Notes: generated by a model from the letters alone, not told the origin. Positions 22,387 to 31,736 are shown, counted from the stretch's first letter. The stretch: DNA of 45,801 bases from Damh-18 sp964570795 (GCA_964570795.1 CAZMYZ010000006.1:1-45801); one strand, 5' to 3'. Translations and numbers: made by a program.

Positions 22387-23541
22387 ATGTTACTACACTT
22401 TCGTCAATATGTCAATAATATGAGTGACGTGGAATGGCTTAATAAAGCCATTTTAGTAGTACTTCTTTTTGTTGGAGTGGCTGCATTTGTGTATTTTAGT
22501 GCATTATTGAGCAGTGTATCGATGATGCCTGAGACATCCAACAATGAGAGTAACGCCACCACCACACCTTCTATAGACGAGGTTCTGACATTGTTTCCTG
22601 AAATTACTTCTTCGAGTACTGAAACTATTCCCGAGGAAAGTACTATTGCCAAAAATGTGACCGTAGCCCCGGAGCCAAAGATACCAGTACTCACCCCCTC
22701 TTCTACCCTACCCCAATCGCTTCCAATTGAAATAGGTGTCTTCGCAGGTACCATTCCCGAACTCTACACCTTTGAGCATCGCATGGGCGAACAAGTCAAC
22801 ATCGCTGCAACTGCAGTACATTGGGGCAATGAAAATAATTTTCCTGAAGCGTACGCAAATCTCGTCACGGGACGGAGTACCACACTCCTCATCTATTGGT
22901 ATCCGATGGACTATCGTGAAGATGCTGAGGGGCAAGACGCATTTCATTTTGCAAAAATACTCAATGGTTCATGGGATGCATACCTAGACTCCTTTGCACA
23001 AAGTGCTGCACGAAACGGTGGTGATATTGTTATTGCGCCATTTGAAGAAGTGAACGGGAGTTGGACGCACTGGAATGGCGTCAGTGAGACCTATGGCACG
23101 AAGGAAGAATATATTGAAACATTTCGTTATTTACGAGATAAATTCAAAAATGCTCCTAATGTGCGTTTTGCGTGGGTAATAAATCAAGTGTCAGTCCCTG
23201 ATACGAGCGAAAATGCGATTAGTACATACTACCCGGGGGATGCGTATGTAGACCTCATTGGTATAAATGCATTCAATTTTGGCACACCCTGGCTTTCTTT
23301 CGATACGCTTATCGGTCGCGCAGTGAGCGAAGTCCTTCCCTATCATAAGCCAATCTATATTACTTCTACCGCAAGTGCCCCTGGGGAAGAAAAAGCAACA
23401 TGGATTCAAAATATGTTTCAGAGCACCTATTTTAAAAATGGTATCGTAAAGGGCTTTGTGTGGTTTAATGAATATAAAGAACGGGACTGGCGGGTATGGT
23501 CTGACCAGTATTCTGAAGAAGTATTTCGAAATTCATTCTAA
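22387..23541 (+). CDS. GH26-like glycosidase-fold protein, nucleophile apparently missing
   Basis: A 384-residue protein with one N-terminal membrane segment (about 19-42), a Ser/Thr/Pro linker (45-110) and a GH26-type barrel. The acid/base region reads PFEEVNGSWTHW (Glu221), as in beta-mannanases (HEMNGxW). The segment that normally holds the nucleophile Glu (KPIxIxExG) reads KPIYITSTAS, with Ser327 in the Glu position. So it may bind rather than cut a polysaccharide. It is divergent from the GT2/deacetylase operon. TACAAT (22373-22378) ends 8 bases before ATG 22387; an in-frame TTG at 22378 overlaps that box. Confidence 0.78.
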   Translation: MLLHFRQYVNNMSDVEWLNKAILVVLLFVGVAAFVYFSALLSSVSMMPETSNNESNATTTPSIDEVLTLFPEITSSSTETIPEESTIAKNVTVAPEPKIPVLTPSSTLPQSLPIEIGVFAGTIPELYTFEHRMGEQVNIAATAVHWGNENNFPEAYANLVTGRSTTLLIYWYPMDYREDAEGQDAFHFAKILNGSWDAYLDSFAQSAARNGGDIVIAPFEEVNGSWTHWNGVSETYGTKEEYIETFRYLRDKFKNAPNVRFAWVINQVSVPDTSENAISTYYPGDAYVDLIGINAFNFGTPWLSFDTLIGRAVSEVLPYHKPIYITSTASAPGEEKATWIQNMFQSTYFKNGIVKGFVWFNEYKERDWRVWSDQYSEEVFRNSF

Positions 23542-23825
23542 AACATATCCGAGAAACCAACACAACTCACTGTAGTGCATAAATAATGAGAGGCCTCACA
23601 TCTAGGAGGCCTCTTTCTTTCTTATTTTTTACAGTAGACCCTGCGGCCGCATACCTAATGAATTGCTACGCTTTCAAAATATGCTCATACATTGCACAAA
23701 AACACGTGTATGTTGTACAAAATAACAATCCTTACCACAATGGAAGAACTGGCGTAGTGTTTCAGTATAATAGAGAATGGATATATACGCTAGCAAAGTA
23801 TATCGTATAGGCGTATCATTCTTAT
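23542..23825 (+). other. Intergenic stretch with terminator and promoter
   Basis: It holds a terminator hairpin AGAGGCCTC/GAGGCCTCT at 23589-23597 and 23606-23614 with a following TTTC tract, and a TATCAT -10 box at 23814-23819 for the next gene. No coding potential is evident. Confidence 0.7.
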
Positions 23826-24395
23826 ATGCATAAAAATATCATTATAGGAGTACTTGCCGTGACACTTATTGGCTTTTTCGTATGGTCGAACACCAGCGTT
23901 GCACCCACGAAAGATATGGCTGTAACGGAGGAAAAACCTGAAACCATTGACACACAGACCGAGAAAATAACTGAGTCTGAAACACCAATCATCAATACTT
24001 CAGCAAAGGCAAGTGCGGCACACACGCTTGTCCTCGCACACACTGGGCTCACCAAGGTGCCCAATGATGTGTTCACACAAACAGACCTTCTTACCCTTGA
24101 TCTCTCCAGCAACAATCTCACCGGAGCACTTCAGGCCGAGGTGCGCCATCTTACACAATTGCGCATACTCAACCTCAGTCACAATGCATTTACCGGGGTC
24201 CCCGCGGAAGTGGGGCAACTCAAAAACCTTGAGTACCTCGACCTTTCACACAATCAACTCACCGGACTTCCCTACGAATTAGGTAATCTCTCAAACCTTA
24301 AAGAACTTGTTCTCACGGGCAACAATTACTCAAAAGTAGACTTAGAAATCATCAAAAAGTCACTCCCCGCAACCACCAAAATCATCACTCAATAA
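23826..24395 (+). CDS. Membrane-anchored leucine-rich repeat protein
   Basis: A 189-residue protein with an N-terminal membrane anchor or signal (IIIGVLAVTLIGFFVW), a Thr/Glu-rich linker (25-65), and about five leucine-rich repeats (LTLDLSSNNLTG, LRILNLSHNAFTG, LEYLDLSHNQLTG, LKELVLTGNNYSK). It is a likely surface protein-binding module. TATCAT ends 6 bases before the ATG. Confidence 0.85.
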   Translation: MHKNIIIGVLAVTLIGFFVWSNTSVAPTKDMAVTEEKPETIDTQTEKITESETPIINTSAKASAAHTLVLAHTGLTKVPNDVFTQTDLLTLDLSSNNLTGALQAEVRHLTQLRILNLSHNAFTGVPAEVGQLKNLEYLDLSHNQLTGLPYELGNLSNLKELVLTGNNYSKVDLEIIKKSLPATTKIITQ

Positions 24396-24474
24396 TTCAA
24401 AAAGCGCTTTCAAATACATCTTAATGATTCATACTGAGGTGTGATATTTGCAACACCGAGTATTGGGTTTGCTC

Positions 24475-26925
24475 TTAGTATGCAAAATCTGCTTCTACAA
24501 ACTGTATCGCGTCCCCTGGTTTCAAACCACCCTCAAGAATCTTAAAAGCGACACGTTCCTCTATAAGGTCTTGAATAGCACGACGCATAGGGCGTGCGCC
24601 AAACTCAGGGTCGTATCCCTCTTTCATAAGCACATTGAGGAGCACCTCATTCACTACAAGTTCATATCCGCGCTCACTAATGCGCTTTTGCAAGTCCTTA
24701 AGCATCATCTCTGCAATAGTATGTTGTTCACGTTCGCCAAGCACCTCAAAGAGTACCACTGCATCAAAACGATTGAGTAACTCGGGCTTGTATGTGCGTC
24801 GTTCAATAATTGCATCAATAATTGCATCCTTTTCATCCTCGGGATGTTTCCCTTCTTTTACATATTGCCAAATAAGGTCACTCCCGGCATTTGAGGTAGC
24901 GATGATAATCGTGTTGCGTGCATTCACTTTATCGCCACGTGCGTCGGTAAATACTCCTTCATCAAACACCTGAAGAAACAAATCATGTACCGCCACCGAA
25001 GACTTTTCAAACTCATCAAGGAGGAGTACACAGTACGGATGTTCACGAAGTGCCGAAGGAAGCATACCGACAGATTCAGTCGTACCTAAAAGTCGTGTAA
25101 GGCTATCTTCGTCGCTAAACTCCGACATATCAAAGCGCACCATATTACTTTCATCACCAAAGAAAGTATGTGCAAGTGCCTTTGCAGTTTCTGTTTTTCC
25201 TACTCCAGTAGAACCAAGGAAAAGGAATGTACCAATTGGTTTTTCTTTACTCTGAATACCTGCGCGTGCGCGCCGCATTGCACTTGCAATCACCGCAATG
25301 GCACGTTCCTGCCCCACCACACGCTTATGGAGTACGTCTTCAAGATGCATGAGTGTGTCGCGCTCATTGGCACTCACGGGACCTACCGGAATACCCGTTT
25401 TCTGGCTCACACAAAGGTCCACAAAATCAGGATCAATAATGAGTCGATTGTCTTGTCCTGCATTTGCTGCAACTTCGGCAAGGAGACTCACTGCCTTATC
25501 GGGCATCACCCCTTCTACAATGTAGTGATCAGCACTTTCCGCGACCCGCTCAATAGCGGGATATGTGAAGTACACATTGTGTTTGTGTTCATGTACCCAC
25601 GACGCCTCTTCGAGAACACGCACGGTACTTGAATTATCGGGCACCTCAATAAGAATTGGTTCAAAGTATTGCAGTAATTGTTGGTTTGTTTCGAGTGATG
25701 CATGGTAACTGCGTGGATCAACGGTCGCTACAATTTGTACATTGGTGGAGGTGAGAAATCTTCCTAGGAGATCTGCTGCATTTGCCTCAAGTGCTGCAAC
25801 ACTCGAAAGAAAGCCGGTAAAATTCTCAATCACGACAATGATATTGCCCGCACGTTCTGTTTGCATCATGAGTGTCAGAAATTCTGCTTCAAACTCACCT
25901 TTTGTACTATGTGAAGCCACAAACAAATCCACATCAAACACCACGAGACGCTTTGCAGAAAGCGACGCAATCGAATGCCCCTCGCGCATACGCCGCCCCA
26001 ATTCAATGAGCATATCCATCTTCCCTACACCCGGCTCTCCAATAAGCATCACATTTGCTGATTTTGAACGTGTAAGTGTTGTTTCAATCTTTGTAATAAC
26101 TTCATTTGCATAGGCAGTATTACTCAGGAAGACCGAGAACGCAGATGACGTATTAATGTCGCGCTGGTAGCGCTTCAGATTCATTGCTATACCGTATGAA
26201 AACTCACGTCCAAGACCATTAATAGTGCCCAGGTTGTCGCGACTCCACCAACGATTCTTTCGCTTATACTGGGCGCGCACACGCCACACCCACTCATTGG
26301 CACCCTTAAAAAGCGCTGGAGTAACACCATTTTTAAAAAGAAATGCTTTAAAAGCGGTATCCGCTTCCAAAAGAAACTCTCCTACATCTTGGAGGGTAAT
26401 AAATTTTCCTGGCTGTATCACGAGTGCATCAATCTTGAGTCTTGGTCTATCACCCTGCAAAAATACTTCTACTGCACTCGAGTCGATACCCGAGCGAATC
26501 ATAATTTCATACCCATAGGTCGACATCAAAAAACCACGCGTAAGATCGTCCTGGTCGAAGGTACAGACTGCAGCAGTTTCGAGCGTAATACCTTCCCCAT
26601 CCACCAAGTCTTCACCATACACGGTACTCAAGCCTCGGAAATACAATGTGTTGTAGAAAAAAGTACACAGTACCAGTACTCCATAGAAGCTCGCAATGAT
26701 ACAAAACGCCCCAACTAAGTATGGTACTTCATTACCTAAGGTACTCACGGTAAAGGATTTTTGAATAAGAGAATCACGAAACACAAACCCAATAATCGTC
26801 AAACCAAGGAGTGCGAGGATGACAGATAAAAATTGCAAGACTATCGCACGCGATTTCTTTGAAAGGAACGCATCAAAAGCAATGGCGGGTCGGTAGCGAC
26901 GTATTTCTGACCTAAGTGTACTCAT
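24475..26925 (-). CDS. Membrane-anchored Clp/Hsp100 AAA+ ATPase
   Basis: An 816-residue protein. Instead of the Clp N-domain it has two membrane segments (about 27-49 and 68-90) and an uncharacterised 200-residue region. D1 has Walker A GEPGVGKMD (about 296-304, Met in place of Thr/Ser) and a Walker B position reading VVIENF rather than LFIDE. D2 is intact: GSTGVGKTE (571-579), VLLLDEFEK (633-641), and the C-terminal D2-small motif YDPEFGARPMRRAIQ. No ClpB middle domain is present and I see no IGF/LGF ClpP-docking loop. It probably unfolds substrates at the membrane using D2. ATG 26925 overlaps the upstream stop (ATGA). Confidence 0.85.
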   Translation of the reverse strand: MSTLRSEIRRYRPAIAFDAFLSKKSRAIVLQFLSVILALLGLTIIGFVFRDSLIQKSFTVSTLGNEVPYLVGAFCIIASFYGVLVLCTFFYNTLYFRGLSTVYGEDLVDGEGITLETAAVCTFDQDDLTRGFLMSTYGYEIMIRSGIDSSAVEVFLQGDRPRLKIDALVIQPGKFITLQDVGEFLLEADTAFKAFLFKNGVTPALFKGANEWVWRVRAQYKRKNRWWSRDNLGTINGLGREFSYGIAMNLKRYQRDINTSSAFSVFLSNTAYANEVITKIETTLTRSKSANVMLIGEPGVGKMDMLIELGRRMREGHSIASLSAKRLVVFDVDLFVASHSTKGEFEAEFLTLMMQTERAGNIIVVIENFTGFLSSVAALEANAADLLGRFLTSTNVQIVATVDPRSYHASLETNQQLLQYFEPILIEVPDNSSTVRVLEEASWVHEHKHNVYFTYPAIERVAESADHYIVEGVMPDKAVSLLAEVAANAGQDNRLIIDPDFVDLCVSQKTGIPVGPVSANERDTLMHLEDVLHKRVVGQERAIAVIASAMRRARAGIQSKEKPIGTFLFLGSTGVGKTETAKALAHTFFGDESNMVRFDMSEFSDEDSLTRLLGTTESVGMLPSALREHPYCVLLLDEFEKSSVAVHDLFLQVFDEGVFTDARGDKVNARNTIIIATSNAGSDLIWQYVKEGKHPEDEKDAIIDAIIERRTYKPELLNRFDAVVLFEVLGEREQHTIAEMMLKDLQKRISERGYELVVNEVLLNVLMKEGYDPEFGARPMRRAIQDLIEERVAFKILEGGLKPGDAIQFVEADFAY

Positions 26926-27305
26926 GCAAGTAATGCTATTCCGTAGAAAAAACTGTATACCAAAATAAATGGCGCAAAAAGCCAAAAAACAAGTACCGCA
27001 CCGAGCGCAGCAACACCCATACAGAGTGCGAGAATACCCACAAAAATAATTGCCGTGCGCACAAAAGCACCAAAAATGCGCGACATGACATTCATCACAA
27101 ACGCCTCCATATACGCCTCAATACTCCTTGGCTTCCCATCATCAGTCATGCGCTTCCACGGTGAAAAGAGTGTACGGAGTAACAAAGGAATGGAGAAAAA
27201 GTGGGTAACAAACCACATAAAGTTAAACCACACCGATAAGACATCAATAAACCCGCGCGTGTAGTACCACAGCCCAAAATCAATAATCAACATCGTGCCG
27301 CCCAT
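26922..27305 (-). CDS. Membrane protein coupled to the Clp-type ATPase
   Basis: A 127-residue protein with about four hydrophobic segments (WYYTRGFIDVLSVWFNFMWF, FSIPLLLRTLFSPW, AIIFVGILALCMGVAALGAV, LFAPFILVYSFFYGIALLA). No family recognised. The 4-base overlap with the AAA+ gene implies coupled translation and probably a shared complex. Minus-strand TATACT ends 8 bases before the ATG. Confidence 0.75.
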   Translation of the reverse strand: MGGTMLIIDFGLWYYTRGFIDVLSVWFNFMWFVTHFFSIPLLLRTLFSPWKRMTDDGKPRSIEAYMEAFVMNVMSRIFGAFVRTAIIFVGILALCMGVAALGAVLVFWLFAPFILVYSFFYGIALLA

Positions 27306-27357
27306 ATAAGACTAGTATAGCCTATAGCATACGTACATATATGTACCTATAAACAGA

Positions 27358-28014
27358 TTAGTGTGTAGAAATATCTTTTGAACGTCGTAGAGACTTTTTT
27401 CGATATATATAAAATACAATAGAAAAGACACAGAGCCCTGCAAGACCATATTGCACGTATGACTCGATATGGGTTGATTGTGCAATGAAGACACCAAGTG
27501 CTTGAGTACCCACATATCCGGCATACAAGTAGACACCATCACGAACGAGTGTCCCAAGAAATGCGGACGCGGCAAAGATTCGTATCGGGACCTTGAGTAC
27601 TCCCCCCCCTACCGACACAAGCGAACTCGGTATAATAGGAAGCGCGCGGAGGAAGGTAAGCATAATGTACGCACGTGCTCCAGTACCTATTTTTGCGCTG
27701 AGACGCTCGATATCAGCGGGAGTCACTTCAAAAAATTTCCCGAAACGATTCATAACAAAGTCTTCAGCACGATATGCCACACCATAGACAACAAGCGCGC
27801 CAAGCGTCTTCCCTAGAGCACCGACACATACAAGAAACACAAGCCCCATATACCCATATGTCTGGAGAGACGCCACAGAGCCTGCAAGCACCATCACGGT
27901 CGGTGATGGTATCGGCGCAATAATCTCCTCAATAATAGATGCGACGAACACAAACCACGGGAGTGAAAGCGTGTGCACGAGTGAAAGGAGGTGTGTTTCA
28001 AGACCAATAAACAT
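27358..28014 (-). CDS. DedA/VTT-family membrane protein
   Basis: A 218-residue protein of the DedA (SNARE-associated/VTT) family: EEIIAPIPSPTVMVLAGSVA, GRLLGD-like region GALGKTLGALVVYGVAYRAE, and FLRALPIIPSSLVSVGGGVL. DedA proteins are linked to lipid-carrier flipping and membrane homeostasis. ATG 28014 lies 5 bases after the mltG stop, at the end of a five-gene run. Confidence 0.85.
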   Translation of the reverse strand: MFIGLETHLLSLVHTLSLPWFVFVASIIEEIIAPIPSPTVMVLAGSVASLQTYGYMGLVFLVCVGALGKTLGALVVYGVAYRAEDFVMNRFGKFFEVTPADIERLSAKIGTGARAYIMLTFLRALPIIPSSLVSVGGGVLKVPIRIFAASAFLGTLVRDGVYLYAGYVGTQALGVFIAQSTHIESYVQYGLAGLCVFSIVFYIYRKKSLRRSKDISTH

Positions 28015-28019
28015 ACTCT

Positions 28020-29096
28020 TTATTTCCCCCGTCCATAATATTGCTTGAGTGATGCAACATGTTCTTCGTAGGTGACACTGCAATGAAAACCACCCTTTTT
28101 ATCATGGAAATAATATACACAATCGGTTTTCACCGGATTGAGTGCGGCGATAATAGCCTCAAGTGATGCGTTTGCAATCGGTGCAGGCGGAAGTCCTTCA
28201 TTTTTATACGTATTGTATGCGGATGCAAGATATTTATCATCAGGGACGACGCGTGGCCACCACGGCTGATTCGGCTTACTTCCTTTTGCATACTGAAGTG
28301 TCGCATCAATTTGCAAGCGCATATCAGTAAAGAGCCTATTCCAAATAACACCCGAGATGTGACGCATATCATCAAAGTCGCGCGCCTCACGTTCGAGGAG
28401 TGATGCAATGGTCAGTGTGTCTGAAAGTGGCACAACGTCTTCAATGTCACTCGGGTAACGCTCAAGTACCTCGGTGTTGAATCGCGCAAGAATCAGTGGC
28501 GCAACTTCCTCTGGAGATGCATCACGAGTAACTGCATATGTACCAGGAAACAATTTACCCTCCTCAAGTACCGGTGTGGCAGTCTGAATCAATGCAAGAA
28601 ATTCTTTTTTTTCAGCAGCATCCCATCCTAAAATCTTTCCAAAATGGTCTGCAACCTGCTCTTTACGCTCACCTGATTCGACCACCAATACGCGACTCGA
28701 GAGTGACGCGAGATTCTGATACCATCCCATGAGTGCAAGTTTGCCGAGTGTACGACTAAACCAATTGGTGCTCATACTCAGTTTTTGGTCCGTCGGCGCA
28801 ATATGTTCTCCAACAAACTCTGCAAGAGCGGGGTCTTCGGTAATTTCCTTTTCAAGAGGGTCCACACTCACCGGAAAAGACTGGAGGGCTTGTGGGACTA
28901 CCGTGACTGATTCAGATGTATCACGTGAGACACTATCATCGGACAAGAATGTAGATATCTGCTTCGTCTCAATTACAAAAAAAGTCAGCCCTGCGGTACC
29001 GAGGAAAAAAAGTGCCGCACTCACATAAAGTACGGGTCGGAGCACACGAGAAAAAAACGTGCGGGTGGGGACTGCTTTTGACGGCCGTAGTTTCAT
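28020..29096 (-). CDS. mltG: Endolytic murein transglycosylase MltG
   Basis: A 358-residue YceG-like enzyme that cuts nascent peptidoglycan glycan strands. One N-terminal membrane segment (about 21-44), then the catalytic domain with IASLLEREA (the family Glu), LQIDATLQYA, SAYNTYKNEGLPPAPIANAS and YYFHDKKGGFHCSVTYEEH, all typical of MltG. Length is normal. It follows the phosphatase gene by 9 bases, in the run dacA-like, dnaX, phosphatase, mltG, dedA. Confidence 0.92.
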   Translation of the reverse strand: MKLRPSKAVPTRTFFSRVLRPVLYVSAALFFLGTAGLTFFVIETKQISTFLSDDSVSRDTSESVTVVPQALQSFPVSVDPLEKEITEDPALAEFVGEHIAPTDQKLSMSTNWFSRTLGKLALMGWYQNLASLSSRVLVVESGERKEQVADHFGKILGWDAAEKKEFLALIQTATPVLEEGKLFPGTYAVTRDASPEEVAPLILARFNTEVLERYPSDIEDVVPLSDTLTIASLLEREARDFDDMRHISGVIWNRLFTDMRLQIDATLQYAKGSKPNQPWWPRVVPDDKYLASAYNTYKNEGLPPAPIANASLEAIIAALNPVKTDCVYYFHDKKGGFHCSVTYEEHVASLKQYYGRGK

Positions 29097-29105
29097 GTCG
29101 TTTTA

Positions 29106-29735
29106 TTATACCTTATGCACCACACTCCACGAACAAGTATTTTTGCCCGTTTTACCTACATACTCAACATGTATCACATCGGTGTTTTTCATCTGTTTGA
29201 TGTGTAATATGGTAAGGATAAGGCTTTTGAGGTCGTACATTTTGTTTTGACACATGTACGATATCATCATGTTGATAAAAATGGTATGCGATACGACAAT
29301 TACTGAAGCATGGGTATCGACGAGTGACTCCAGGTACGTAAGCGCGCGCGTCGCGCGTGCTTTAATATCTGAAAAGTTTTCCGCATCTTGATAGCGCCAC
29401 AGTGGTCGATTCCGCATAAGCGCAGAAGAGAGCACATAGAATAGTGTTCGTGGATGGAAATGAGACTTACCAAAAAGAGACGAGGGGCGCTCTACCTCAT
29501 AAAAAAGTCCATTCGTTGTAGGAGTAAGTCCGACACACAAACCAATCACCCGCGCAGTCTCAAGTGCACGCGTATATTCGCTTGAGATAAGAAGGTCAGG
29601 ATTAACACTCCGTAAGGACTCAGCTACCCACAATGCTTCATCATGCCCCTTTGGGGAAAGTGGTGTGCTTGGAGACTGATGAATATGTCGATCATTTAAT
29701 GTTGTCGACCCATGTCGTACAAAGTAAATATGCAT
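29106..29735 (-). CDS. Histidine phosphatase family protein
   Basis: A 209-residue protein. The phosphohistidine motif VRHGSTTLND is at the N-terminus, the second Arg is in SSEYTRALETA, and the late His is in VVSHTIFIN. This is the phosphoglycerate mutase-like fold; substrate unknown. The last 40 residues (from KSLILTILHIKQ) diverge from the family core. It starts 3 bases after the dnaX stop. Confidence 0.88.
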   Translation of the reverse strand: MHIYFVRHGSTTLNDRHIHQSPSTPLSPKGHDEALWVAESLRSVNPDLLISSEYTRALETARVIGLCVGLTPTTNGLFYEVERPSSLFGKSHFHPRTLFYVLSSALMRNRPLWRYQDAENFSDIKARATRALTYLESLVDTHASVIVVSHTIFINMMISYMCQNKMYDLKSLILTILHIKQMKNTDVIHVEYVGKTGKNTCSWSVVHKV

Positions 29736-29738
29736 ACA

Positions 29739-30773
29739 CTATGAACAATGTTCAATGAGCGCAAGTTCCAAAGGAAGTTGCGGAATCGCGCTCTTCCCCA
29801 CTGACTCACTAGCGTGAAGCAGTTTGAGCACAAGCACCGAATTAATCGTGGACACTGCTTCTTTCGCTGCAGTGCGGAGTGTCGCTGCATCCTCCACGCT
29901 GTACTGTACCAAAAAGGCATCTGCATCTTTTGGGTTAAAGCGCACCAGAAGTACAGTGCGCACACGCTCCAGGAGAAGCCGCATAAAAAGTTTCATATCA
30001 AAACAACCCACATCAGCCCGTGATAGTGCATTAAGTCCTGCTTCGAGATTTTTGGTGGCGAATGCGGTAAATACTTCTTGGAGTAATATATTTTTTGGTG
30101 CACCCACAATAGTTGCAACCTCATCTGCAGTGAGTACATTATCCCCAGACGCCATAAGCACTTTCTGAGTAATACCGAGTGCATCACGAAAAGAACCATC
30201 CGCTGCAAGTGCTATTACGTCCGCCGCATGTGTATCAAGAGTAAATTTTTCTTGCTGTGCAATTGTCATTACGGTGTCACGCAACTCTTTTCGAGTCGGT
30301 GCATGAAACTCAAACACCTGACATCGTGAGGTAATCGTATCAAGAAGTTTATCGCGTTCAGTCGTCGCGAGTATAAAAATCACATGAGCAGGCGGTTCTT
30401 CGAGTGTTTTCAAAAGTGCATTGAACGCTTCCTTCGTGAGCATATGTACCTCATCGATAATGTACACCTTATAGGGGGATTCAAAGGGGGACGTATGTAC
30501 TGCCTCTTTGAGTTCGCGAATGTCGTCGATACCGCGATTTGAAGCAGCGTCAATTTCATAGATATCGACATCATGCGCACCCACCGCATGTGCAAAAATA
30601 CGCGCCACGGTTGTCTTTCCGGTACCACGCGAGCCAGTAAAAAGCAGCGCATGAGGAATCATGTTTTTGTCGAGTGCACCTTTCAATACCGAAATAATAT
30701 GATCTTGATTGCGCACCTCCTCAAAGGTGTTTGGACGATATTTGCGATAGAGTGCAAGTGAAATGTCTGTCAT
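29739..30773 (-). CDS. dnaX: DNA polymerase III clamp-loader subunit, short gamma form
   Basis: A 344-residue AAA+ protein of the clamp loader. Walker A GSRGTGKTT (48-56), Walker B VYIIDEVH (103-110), sensor 1 ILATTE, and the SRC arginine-finger motif in TITSRCQ. Two things are unusual: the four-Cys zinc module that normally follows Walker A is absent (AHAVGAHDVDIYEIDAASNR is continuous), and there is no tau-type C-terminal extension to bind polymerase or DnaB. It overlaps the upstream carboxypeptidase gene by 4 bases. Confidence 0.9.
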   Translation of the reverse strand: MTDISLALYRKYRPNTFEEVRNQDHIISVLKGALDKNMIPHALLFTGSRGTGKTTVARIFAHAVGAHDVDIYEIDAASNRGIDDIRELKEAVHTSPFESPYKVYIIDEVHMLTKEAFNALLKTLEEPPAHVIFILATTERDKLLDTITSRCQVFEFHAPTRKELRDTVMTIAQQEKFTLDTHAADVIALAADGSFRDALGITQKVLMASGDNVLTADEVATIVGAPKNILLQEVFTAFATKNLEAGLNALSRADVGCFDMKLFMRLLLERVRTVLLVRFNPKDADAFLVQYSVEDAATLRTAAKEAVSTINSVLVLKLLHASESVGKSAIPQLPLELALIEHCS

Positions 30774-31648
30774 TGCGCCATTATATCAGACGAGAGCGCA
30801 AACTTCGCTCCCTGTGTCCTCAGTATCTCAATATCATGCAGCAGGTCGCTACTCCCCAAAAGCACCACCCCAACATCTTTGCCATTTTCTCCCGCAAATG
30901 ATCCTACGAACGTGCGCCCTGCTTCATCGGTAAAACCATGCTTTCCTCCCTTATACGTATCCATGTGCACTGCGGGGTTATTGTTCATATATCCATCACG
31001 AAGAGCGATATACATGGGGAGACGCGTAATATCTAGAATATGTGGTTCATTTTTGACAAGATGAGCATAGAACACTGCCAAATCGCGCACACTTGAAATA
31101 TCCCGTGCGCTAAGGCCTGAGGGTTCACTAATCGTAGTATGTGAAAGTGCGAGTTCCTCAGTGACTGAGTGTATCTGCGTATCAAACTCAGCGCCCATAT
31201 AGCGAGAAATAGCGACAGCGGCATCGTTTGAAGACTCAATCAGAAGTGGAAAAAGGAGCGTGTAGGGTGTCACCATTTCGCCATATGTAAGTTTCCCTGA
31301 GCGTCCCTCTGTGGCAATATCTGCAGCAGTAATAGTAAATGCATCATCTTTTTTATCACTCTCCATAACCGCATATGCCGTAAATAGTTTTGACACCGAA
31401 GCAATAGGGCGTTCGATATCGAGATTCTCTCCGGTAATAATTGCACCCGACTCAGGATCAAATACACCCCATGTGTCAGTGGTAAGTGGCTGTGATAACG
31501 CCGTGACCACAGGCACGCGTTCCTCTACTTGTTTTTTATCTGTCGGAAGGAGTAAAAATAGAAAAACGCCAATCACTGCAGCAACAAATGCGGTGAATGT
31601 TCCGTAAAAAACAACAACATCAAAAAAGGAAGTGCTTCGGGGTTGCAT
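30770..31648 (-). CDS. D-alanyl-D-alanine carboxypeptidase (S11, PBP5-like)
   Basis: A 292-residue membrane-anchored serine peptidase that trims peptidoglycan stem peptides. An N-terminal membrane segment (about 16-36) is followed by the SxxK motif in IASVSKLF, the SxN motif in IESSNDAA, and the KTG-box equivalent KHGFTDEAG. There is no C-terminal PBP5 beta domain. The start MQPRST at 31648 is preferred because minus-strand TATGCT (31660-31655) ends 6 bases upstream; the longer frame runs into the 26-bp hairpin. First gene of a five-gene operon. Confidence 0.87.
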   Translation of the reverse strand: MQPRSTSFFDVVVFYGTFTAFVAAVIGVFLFLLLPTDKKQVEERVPVVTALSQPLTTDTWGVFDPESGAIITGENLDIERPIASVSKLFTAYAVMESDKKDDAFTITAADIATEGRSGKLTYGEMVTPYTLLFPLLIESSNDAAVAISRYMGAEFDTQIHSVTEELALSHTTISEPSGLSARDISSVRDLAVFYAHLVKNEPHILDITRLPMYIALRDGYMNNNPAVHMDTYKGGKHGFTDEAGRTFVGSFAGENGKDVGVVLLGSSDLLHDIEILRTQGAKFALSSDIMAQ

Positions 31649-31668
31649 ACCTATAGCATACCGTGCGT

Positions 31669-31724
31669 CACGCCAAAAATGCAAAACGTATCCCCTACGG
31701 GATACGTTTTGCATTTTTGGCGTG
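31669..31724. terminator. 26-bp perfect hairpin
   Basis: Arms 31669-31694 and 31699-31724 pair without error around CTAC, the longest gene-spacing hairpin in the window. It ends the minus-strand gene at 31737 and covers the -35 position of the carboxypeptidase promoter. Confidence 0.85.
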
Positions 31725-31736
31725 CCTAATTCTATC

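Noticed and set aside
23586..23810. 74-residue plus-strand open frame
   Set aside because: Its start lies in the terminator hairpin after the GH26-like gene and its composition is random; no ribosome-binding site.
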